From contig CAYUPI010000107.1 in the NCBI GenBank assembly GCA_964446585.1, positions 1 to 10,768 on the forward strand: a DNA stretch of 10,768 nucleotides, in the 5' to 3' direction. The DNA is from CAYUPI01 sp964446585. Its GTDB lineage: Bacteria > Verrucomicrobiota > Verrucomicrobiia > Limisphaerales > UBA8199. Within the stretch, counting starts at the first letter, position 1, and each line of letters opens with the position of its first letter. Below are positions 1 to 5,266 of the stretch, piece after piece. A program made the translations under genes and the position numbers. The notes beneath the pieces were generated by a model. That model did not search any database and was not told the DNA's origin. It worked only from the letters and a program-made list of their open reading frames with translations.

Positions 1-130
1 CTTTTGCGGGCACTCCTCGGTGGCGGCTGAATAACTGTGGGAAGCGTATCAGGTAGCGAGGCGGAAGCGTCCCCCAGATTTCTTTCGAGATCCAGCTTGT
101 TACCTCGGCGGCCACCTTTTCAACAGCTTC

Positions 131-997
131 CTAATCTCCCGCCTTCTTACCGAAAAGTCTGTGCTCGAAAGAAAAATACAAAAACGCGCCCAGGTCGGGG
201 GCGGCCGCAGTCAATCCGATGGGGAGGCCGACACCCAGAACCAGTTGCGAACCATTGGCGAAATTAAACGCGTAGCGCGCTCCGGGCGAGATCACAGAGG
301 AGAACTCGTGACTAATGCCGCTTCCGTCAAAGTCTTCATTCCAATTGCCGATCCATTCCAGCATGAGATTGAATCGATCGCTCACGCAGTAAATCACGCT
401 GGCGCCGGCGTTGTAGCTCAGTAAATCGACAGAGCGCGTTGAGCCGACCCCCGGCAGCCAGGTCAAACCAGCGTTGGCATGGACGTACCACTGGTCTCCC
501 AGTGCGGTGCTCAGCGGCAGGCTCCATTGATATCCCAGGACGCCGTTGCCGAACCCTTTGTCGTCGTCACCGGTCGGAACCACGAGACTGAATCGCGGGG
601 CGAAACCGGTCAGCGTTTTCTCGGCGAAGTACGCCTGATAGCGATAATTCAGCAGGACATCGCGCAACCCGTTCCCTGACTGGCTGTGTTCCCAGGCGAA
701 ACCATAGGGCACGGTGTAGCTGAACTGATGCGTTTGGCCAAACAGGGGCCACTCCTGCGTGAAAGACAAATCCAAAGCGTGCCGCACTGGTCCGAAAATC
801 TTGTCCGCGCCGTACACCCCGTTGAAGATGTGCTGGACCACTCCTTCTTCCTGGTTGTAAGCCTCTTCGACCAGAAACGAGTTGTCCATGATCCCTTCGA
901 CAGGCCGTTTGCGCTTTTCCTGGGCCGAGAGCGACGTTGTAACCGCTGCCCAGCCGAGGATGCCACTGAAGGTGAGAATTGCCGCCCGCATCTTCAT
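131..997 (-). CDS. Outer-membrane beta-barrel protein, MetA-pathway/transporter-like
   Basis: A 288-residue protein with an N-terminal signal peptide (hydrophobic stretch about residues 5-22, likely cleavage after SLSA near residue 25). The mature part is rich in alternating aromatic/polar strands, as in outer-membrane barrels. It has the 'GLRDVLLNYRY' segment (about 110-120) and 'PTGDDDKGFG' (about 141-150), resembling the G-x-GD...KY and LPTGD...G patterns of the Phenol_MetA_deg-like (PF13557) family often annotated simply as 'transporter'. It ends in strand-like 'YFSFEHRLF' followed by a short polar tail. The ATG at 997 is chosen because AAGG lies about 5 bases upstream; a second ATG is two codons in. 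It diverges from the barrel gene at 1154. The transported substrate, if any, cannot be told. Family assignment is by eye and only the barrel/exported nature is firm. Confidence 0.75.
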   Translation of the reverse strand: MKMRAAILTFSGILGWAAVTTSLSAQEKRKRPVEGIMDNSFLVEEAYNQEEGVVQHIFNGVYGADKIFGPVRHALDLSFTQEWPLFGQTHQFSYTVPYGFAWEHSQSGNGLRDVLLNYRYQAYFAEKTLTGFAPRFSLVVPTGDDDKGFGNGVLGYQWSLPLSTALGDQWYVHANAGLTWLPGVGSTRSVDLLSYNAGASVIYCVSDRFNLMLEWIGNWNEDFDGSGISHEFSSVISPGARYAFNFANGSQLVLGVGLPIGLTAAAPDLGAFLYFSFEHRLFGKKAGD

Positions 998-1153
998 ACC
1001 TTGCCACCCTAAACGCCGGTTGCGACTATGTCTGGCAGTCCGTTGCCAAGTTCTGGCGGTGAATTGCCTCTGGAAGCCAGCTTGGCAACCGACCAGCAGC
1101 GCCGTGTCCGGGCACGGGCTAAGTTACGCTCACAGATGAAACTCGCAATCCAT
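998..1153. promoter_or_regulatory. Divergent intergenic region with nested inverted repeats
   Basis: This gap separates two barrel genes transcribed away from each other, so it must hold both promoters. It contains a perfect 9-base inverted repeat, GTTGCCAAG (1042-1050) and CTTGGCAAC (1081-1089), 30 bases apart. Overlapping its left arm is a tighter one, TGGCA-N6-TGCCA (1032-1047). These could be operator half-sites or a hairpin. No convincing -35/-10 pair was identified. The plus-strand frame is open back to 1028, but the residues it would add look unlike protein N-termini. Regulation is inference. Confidence 0.35.
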
Positions 1154-1996
1154 ATGAAGGACTATCTGAGACCAAACCGTAACATCCTCGCAGTACTGTT
1201 GGTCGGGGGACTTTGCCTCTGTGGCGCGCGCGCTGACGAACGCCGTTTCACCTACACGTACGAGCCAGAAGTTCTGCCTCAAGGCGGGATGGAATTCGAA
1301 CAATGGATCACCCTGCGCACGCAACGGACCAGCGGCGGCGAGGTCAAGCAAAGTAACTACAATCTTTGGGAACTGCGAGAAGAACTGGAATATGGGGTGA
1401 CGGACAATTACAGCGTCTCGCTGTACCTCAACACTGCGGCCGAGAGTTTCCGGGACGTCAGCCAGACGCCGCCGGTGGACAAGTCCGAGTTCAAGTTCCA
1501 AGGCATCTCAATCGAGAACCGTTACCTGGTGTGGAATCCCGCCGATCATCGCGTAGGGTTGACTTTATATCTGGAGCCGCGGTTCTCCGGCGAGGAGGCC
1601 GAGATCGAAGAGAAGATAATTTTCGGCCAGCGGCATGGCGATTGGAAGTGGGCGTTCAACCTCGTTCACGCCACTGAATGGGCGGACAATCTCCACTCGG
1701 TCGAGGGGGAAGTGGAAGTCGATTTCGGCATTGCGCGGGATTTGAACAAGCACTGGTCGCTGGGTCTGGAGGTGCGCGACCACAACGAACTGCCGGATTA
1801 CCGGATCTGGGAGAACACCGCGGTGTTCGTAGGACCGGCGGTGAGCTACCGTCGTGAGAAATGGTGGGCGACGCTCTCGGTGCTGCCCCAGGTTTATGGC
1901 GCAAATTTCAACGGCGATCCGGATCACAACCCTCACCTCGAACTGGAAGGGCACGAAAAGGTTAACATCAGGCTGCTCATCGGTATTAGCTTTTAG
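1154..1996 (+). CDS. Exported beta-barrel protein, DUF6662-like
   Basis: About 280 residues from the ATG at 1154. That start gives a compact signal peptide: charged MKDYLRPNRN, hydrophobic ILAVLLVGGLCLCG, then ARA|DE as a likely signal peptidase I site. An ATG at 1136 would add six residues, and the frame stays open to 1028. No start has a clear ribosome binding site. The mature protein begins 'FTYTYEPEVLPQGGMEFEQW' and continues with 'ELREELEYGVTDNYSVSLYL', which I recognise as resembling the DUF6662 outer-membrane family. Later strands are rich in W/Y/F with alternating polarity, and the C-terminus is 'VNIRLLIGISF', ending in the terminal phenylalanine typical of barrels. Function is unknown in the family. 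It diverges from the barrel at 131-997, suggesting possible shared control. Cysteines near the signal peptide do not form a good lipobox. Confidence 0.75.
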   Translation: MKDYLRPNRNILAVLLVGGLCLCGARADERRFTYTYEPEVLPQGGMEFEQWITLRTQRTSGGEVKQSNYNLWELREELEYGVTDNYSVSLYLNTAAESFRDVSQTPPVDKSEFKFQGISIENRYLVWNPADHRVGLTLYLEPRFSGEEAEIEEKIIFGQRHGDWKWAFNLVHATEWADNLHSVEGEVEVDFGIARDLNKHWSLGLEVRDHNELPDYRIWENTAVFVGPAVSYRREKWWATLSVLPQVYGANFNGDPDHNPHLELEGHEKVNIRLLIGISF

Positions 1997-2125
1997 CGCG
2001 CCGCAGGTAGGGCGGCGCTGTTCTCGGGCGACCCCTCACCCTCCCTATTGGATGCGGGGGAATGGAATTAACGAAACAGCGCTGATCCCCGCCTCCCGCT
2101 TTCATCATTCCATCGCTCGAGCTGC

Positions 2126-2154
2126 TTGACGTTGAAAATCTGCGCGCGCATGAT
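2126..2154 (+). promoter_or_regulatory. Possible sigma70-type promoter for the pseudopilin gene
   Basis: TTGACG (2126-2131) is followed after exactly 17 bases by CATGAT (2149-2154), a 5/6 match to the -35 box and a 4/6 match to the -10 box. The ATG at 2161 lies only 6 bases past the -10, so a transcript from here would be leaderless or nearly so, which fits the absence of a Shine-Dalgarno sequence. The -10 is weak and this is tentative. Confidence 0.25.
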
Positions 2155-2160
2155 CGATTG

Positions 2161-2949
2161 ATGACACCCGTTGCCAAAGCCATACCTGGCGGTCAGCGAC
2201 ACGTCCGAGCGACTGAGCTCAGGCTTTGTCGTTACGAAGGGTGCTCAGCGCGAGCTTTCACGCTGATCGAGTTGCTGGTGGTGATCGCCGTCATCGCGAT
2301 CCTCGCTGCGCTGCTGCTGCCGGTCCTGGCGGGCGCCAAGCAAAAGGCTTTCACCACCCGCTGCATGAGCAATCAGAGCCAAATCGGCAAGGCGTTCCAC
2401 ATGTACACCGAGGATAACAACTCCACTTATCCCGAGATTTATGACTGGGCTTCAACCGGCGGCAAAGATGGGCGCTATGACGTTTTCACCAGCGCCACGA
2501 ATCGTCCCTTGAATGTCTATGTTTCCAGCGCTTACGGCTATGAAGTTTTCCGCTGCCCCTCTGACAACGGTGACCTCTGGTCGCTCGCGGCGCGCGGCGT
2601 CAACTGCACCAATTGCTATCTTCAATACGGCAACAGCTATCTGACCGAATTCGCCTTCGACTATTTCCAGGTCAAGATGGTCTGCGGTCCCAAAGGCTCG
2701 CCTCCCCGCCCGATCAAAACCATGGAAGTCAGCCTCAAGCCCACCACCAAGATCATTCAGGGCGACTGGATCTGGCACGCCAATCGCGACGTCACGCTGC
2801 CGCGCGGTCAATGGCACAACTACAGGGGCAAGAACCGCATGATGATGCTGTTCGGCGATTCCCACACGGAGTATTTCAAATTCCTCAGCACTGCCTGGAT
2901 GACTGCGCACGCCAGCGACCCTCCCAATCGTGATTTCCTGTGGTGGTGA
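2161..2949 (+). CDS. Type IV pilin-like (pseudopilin) protein with prepilin N-terminal methylation motif
   Basis: 262 residues from the ATG at 2161; a TTG codon directly precedes it. Residues 33-37 are FTLIE, followed by LLVVIAVIAILAALLLPVL, the hydrophobic helix of class III/type IV pilins. E37 is the conserved Glu5 of the mature form. The leader is unusually long (32 residues) and the residue before the cleavage point is Ala32, not the usual Gly. After the helix come 'AKQKAFTTRCMSNQSQIGKA' and a beta-rich head with cysteines, ending in 'MMMLFGDSHTEYFKF', equivalent to the 'LFxDGHxExxK' signature near the end of the DUF1559/SBP_bac_10-like pilin group of planctomycetes and verrucomicrobia. 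Such genes are found in many scattered copies and their products probably sit in the inner membrane or in secretion pseudopili. No secretion or pilus genes are adjacent. It ends only a few bases from an oppositely oriented remnant. Confidence 0.85.
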   Translation: MTPVAKAIPGGQRHVRATELRLCRYEGCSARAFTLIELLVVIAVIAILAALLLPVLAGAKQKAFTTRCMSNQSQIGKAFHMYTEDNNSTYPEIYDWASTGGKDGRYDVFTSATNRPLNVYVSSAYGYEVFRCPSDNGDLWSLAARGVNCTNCYLQYGNSYLTEFAFDYFQVKMVCGPKGSPPRPIKTMEVSLKPTTKIIQGDWIWHANRDVTLPRGQWHNYRGKNRMMMLFGDSHTEYFKFLSTAWMTAHASDPPNRDFLWW

Positions 2950-2952
2950 TCG

Positions 2953-3238
2953 TCACTGAAACCTCGCACACAGGGTGTCGGTGCTGTTGGTGGATTCGGG
3001 CTCAAGGGCCATCGCGTATTCGATCAAGCTTGGGAAAGCATCTGTATCGGAGTCTGCCGCAGCGCCGATGATGTCCGCGTTCATCTGCTCCGCGGCCGTG
3101 AACTTGTTCGTACGCCAGAAATCGAATGTGCCGACTACTGCGACCGGCACCGAGCAGTGCGCCGTATTGCCGTTGGCATCGGTCAACGTCACGCGAGCTA
3201 TATAATAGCGCTCTGTCGCCGCGTCGCGTACGCCCTTC
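2953..3238 (-). pseudogene. 5'-truncated remnant: C-terminal end of a large exported protein
   Basis: An open minus-strand frame of about 95 codons has protein-like content but no start. It encodes 'ATERYYIARVTLTDANGNTA', which looks like the last strands of an Ig-like/cadherin-like beta-sandwich, then 'VGTFDFWRTNKFTAAEQMNA', then 'AAADSDTDAFPSLIEYAMAL', and stops. The last two parts match the tail 'F..WR...FTA.E.......ADPDGDG.PNLLEYA.G.DP' seen at the C-termini of many verrucomicrobial exported proteins. Upstream the frame stays open only by running in a shifted frame through the end of the barrel gene (stop at 3239-3241), where the residues are not protein-like. No ATG lies upstream in the meaningful part. 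I infer that the body of the gene was deleted and that the barrel gene now abuts it. A sequencing error merging two genes is less likely because the barrel itself ends naturally. Confidence 0.6.
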
Positions 3239-4189
3239 CTATTCAGCTCGACCGCCGCCGAACGGGATGTCCACCGACCCACCGACCCAGAATTTTCCGT
3301 CGGTATTGCTACCATCAACGACGGTGCGCGCCTGAAAGCCCCAGCGAAGATGCCTCTTCGAAGTAGTGTAGCTAAAGCCAGATACAATCGTGTCGCTGAT
3401 TTCCCGTACGCCTCGGGGATACACAATATTGTGAGTTGTCGTGTCGAGGAGAATATCGCTGCCACTGAGAGTCTGAAGGTGGCGATAACCAACGTCGAGC
3501 TCCCATCCTTTGATCTGCTGGAACAGGCCGATATCGGCTATGTACTGGTCATTGTGAGTGGTCCGGTTCCAACGAAAAAGGCCGTCGAAATAAACCCCGA
3601 ACCCTGGCCAGGCGAAGTGCTTTCGCAATAACAATTCGGGTTCGATAGCGGCTGAGCGCGTGCCCGGCGCAAAGGCGAAATCTTCATTAAAACTGCCGGG
3701 GAGCACCGCCCCCGCGCGCAGCGTAAGCGTCGGCGTCCAAGGTCCGGTTGCCGCTGACTCCTTGAAGACCTGGTAGCGCACGCCGAAGGATGTATCCATC
3801 AGGCCGGTAGTGGACTGGATCGCGCCATTGGTGGAGTTGAAATATCTCCAGCCGGCGGTCGTGACTCCCACGTTTAGGTCTGCAGCCCACTTCTCGGTCA
3901 TGCCGTACTGAATCGCAAAATAGCCCTGGTTAATATCTATCCCGTACTCCTCCCCACCCGACTTCACCGTGATGTTCTGGTAATGATGGCCGCTGCTCCA
4001 AATGTGATAGGCCTCGGACTCCTCGTAAACGACCCCGACAACGAACTGCCCCCGCTCCGGCACATCCGCCCACATGGCAAATGGGCGATGCGGCACGTTT
4101 TCGGAGCCAAACAGGTCCGCGCCGAGCATTGCGAAAGCCGCAGCGACAACTAAGGCCGCATTCGGGAATTTAGGCCGGAGTGTTGGCAT
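3239..4189 (-). CDS. Outer-membrane beta-barrel protein, transporter-like
   Basis: 316 residues. The N-terminus (MPTLRPKF, then hydrophobic NAALVVAAAFAMLGADLFG) is a signal peptide, probably cleaved around residues 24-30. The mature protein has repeated amphipathic strands, e.g. 'GYFAIQYGMTEKWAADLNVG', 'GLMDTSFGVRYQVF' and 'WELDVGYRHLQTLSGSD', and ends 'FWVGGSVDIPF' plus GGGRAE, as expected for a barrel whose last strand ends in F. 'TLTLRAGAVLPGSF' followed by 'FAFAPGTRSAAIEPELLLRK' resembles the MetA-like transporter pattern also seen in the first barrel of this window. The ATG at 4189 has no Shine-Dalgarno sequence. The stop lies directly against the remnant at 2953-3238. Substrate is unknown; the exported barrel call is firm and the family is tentative. 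Confidence 0.7.
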   Translation of the reverse strand: MPTLRPKFPNAALVVAAAFAMLGADLFGSENVPHRPFAMWADVPERGQFVVGVVYEESEAYHIWSSGHHYQNITVKSGGEEYGIDINQGYFAIQYGMTEKWAADLNVGVTTAGWRYFNSTNGAIQSTTGLMDTSFGVRYQVFKESAATGPWTPTLTLRAGAVLPGSFNEDFAFAPGTRSAAIEPELLLRKHFAWPGFGVYFDGLFRWNRTTHNDQYIADIGLFQQIKGWELDVGYRHLQTLSGSDILLDTTTHNIVYPRGVREISDTIVSGFSYTTSKRHLRWGFQARTVVDGSNTDGKFWVGGSVDIPFGGGRAE

Positions 4190-4364
4190 CTATCCGGGTC
4201 CATCAGGCCAACAGCGCAGACTTAAAGGTAATTTCATCGATGAACCGGCAGATCGCCTGGCCGCTGATGACGAAGACGGCTTTGTGTGCGCGCAGTTTCT
4301 GAGTGGTTGATGGCTTAAAGCTGAGGATTCCTGGACGAGGAGGAGGGTGGCGGCCACATCTGAA

Positions 4365-4649
4365 TTATGACCGCCTGCGGTCGCATTGCGAGAGCGATTT
4401 TGTAACGACCAGAGGCGATGTCAGCAGCCTGCGAACATCACCCTTGCGCTGCGAGGTGTGGCCACCACGTACTGCTTCTCGAACCAAGGCGGCCAGCTCG
4501 GGCGTATCGTCCTCCAAATTCAAGCTGTGCGGCTCGCAAAACGCGCGCCGAAGGGCGTCACGGACCATCTCGCTGGCATTATTGTAAAGCCCGCTCTCCC
4601 CATTTTCTGCGATAGCCGTTTCCAGCTCGTTAGTGAGGGAAACGTTCAG
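4365..4649 (-). CDS. Orphan ParD-like antitoxin, apparent CTG start (possibly a pseudogene)
   Basis: Read from the CTG at 4649, the frame gives 94 residues. The N-terminus is 'LNVSLTNELETAIAENGESG', then 'LYNNASEMVRDALRRAF', a textbook ParD/CopG ribbon-helix-helix: a beta strand, helix A, then the N-A-S-E-x-V/M-R-D-A-L motif. 'DTPELAALVREAVRGG' and 'RKGDVRRLL' follow, as in the toxin-binding tail of ParD proteins. ParD antitoxins bind their own promoter and neutralise a ParE toxin. In this frame there is no ATG, GTG or TTG in roughly 90 bases before the CTG, which stands exactly where family members have ATG. The next ATG (4568) would start inside the DNA-binding domain. No ParE-like frame follows: the 175 bases to the next gene encode nothing recognisable. 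It lies 65 bases downstream of the TIGR03067 gene on the same strand. It is either a rare CTG-initiated gene or a decaying antitoxin. The ParD identity is firm; its function is not. Confidence 0.7.
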   Translation of the reverse strand: MNVSLTNELETAIAENGESGLYNNASEMVRDALRRAFCEPHSLNLEDDTPELAALVREAVRGGHTSQRKGDVRRLLTSPLVVTKSLSQCDRRRS

Positions 4650-4714
4650 ACCTTGAGGATAGCCGATTTCCCGAAACTGGCGACGCTTGGTATATCTCCG
4701 TACCCTCTGCCTCG

Positions 4715-5146
4715 TTACTTCTGGCTGCGCTGGTAAACGACCAGGTACTGCTGAGTGCCGCGGGCGGTTTTAAATTCGGTGGGACGAGGGGAGCCTTTCA
4801 GACCATAACAAATCTTCAATTTATTGCCCGTTATTTCGTAGATGGTCGGGATGTTACGCCCCGCATTCGGGCCTTCGGCGCCGGTGAGGTCCATGGTCTT
4901 AGGCTTGGCGGCGCCGTCGATCTTCAGCGTGCCCCTGTCGGGATGACCGGCGACAGTCACCTCCCATTTGTTGTCAGTGATTCTAAGAACAATGTTCGTT
5001 ACGGCGCTGGGCGGTCGCGGGATCCCGCCGAGTTCGGCAGTGGTGGCGAGCCAAATACCTTGGAGTGCTGCCGCATCGTCAGCGCGACTGATGCTCACAA
5101 GGCCAAGCAGAGCGGTGAAAAAGGCTATCCAGGAGAGTGGCTTCAT
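4715..5146 (-). CDS. Secreted TIGR03067-domain protein
   Basis: 143 residues with a clear signal peptide (MKPLSWIAFFTALLGLVSIS, cleavage near SRA|DD, residue 22). The mature part is one small beta domain with the order typical of TIGR03067 proteins: LQGIW (28-32), 'VTNIVLRITDNKWEVTVAG', GTLKIDG, KPKTMDL (81-87), EGPNAGR (91-97), 'IYEITGNKLKICYG' (102-115), RPTEF (121-125) and a closing 'QQYLVVYQR'. The fold is probably a small lipocalin-like barrel. No biochemical role is known for the family, which is abundant in planctomycetes and related bacteria. It is divergent from the DCC-DoxX gene, 120 bases away, and upstream of the ParD-like frame. The ATG at 5146 lacks a ribosome binding site but gives the signal peptide exactly at the N-terminus. 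Confidence 0.85.
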   Translation of the reverse strand: MKPLSWIAFFTALLGLVSISRADDAAALQGIWLATTAELGGIPRPPSAVTNIVLRITDNKWEVTVAGHPDRGTLKIDGAAKPKTMDLTGAEGPNAGRNIPTIYEITGNKLKICYGLKGSPRPTEFKTARGTQQYLVVYQRSQK

Positions 5147-5266
5147 AAGCGGTATAGTTCAATTGCGTTGGCGAAGGTTCGGCGTAGGCAAGAGAAGTGT
5201 CGAGCAAATTTTGGATCTCCGCTTCCCGGCTCTTGCTTCCAGGACGAGGACGAGAATAATCCTCTC

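Noticed and set aside
1..130. Short plus-strand frames ending at about 30-33, which could be the last codons of an upstream gene
   Set aside because: Only about ten codons are in the window and two frames end within a few bases of each other. Nothing shows which, if either, is coding. No terminator hairpin was seen either.
2015..2092. Inverted repeats GCGCTGTT/AACAGCGC and GCGGGG/CCCCGC after the DUF6662-like gene, considered as a terminator
   Set aside because: The loops are long (52 and 27 bases), the two pairings cross each other, and no T-run follows.
4203..4364. Minus-strand open stretch after the ParD-like frame (contains 'TTQKLRAHKAVFVISGQAIC'), considered as a ParE toxin or its remnant
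   Set aside because: About 53 codons with no start codon and none of the ParE/RelE features I know (N-terminal 'ARRDL..I..Y', central 'R.G...R'). It may be decayed coding DNA, but I cannot assign it.
4943..5266. N-terminal extension of the DCC-DoxX frame back to 4943
   Set aside because: It runs antisense through the TIGR03067 gene, and the DCC signature starts right after the ATG at 5267, as in free-standing family members.
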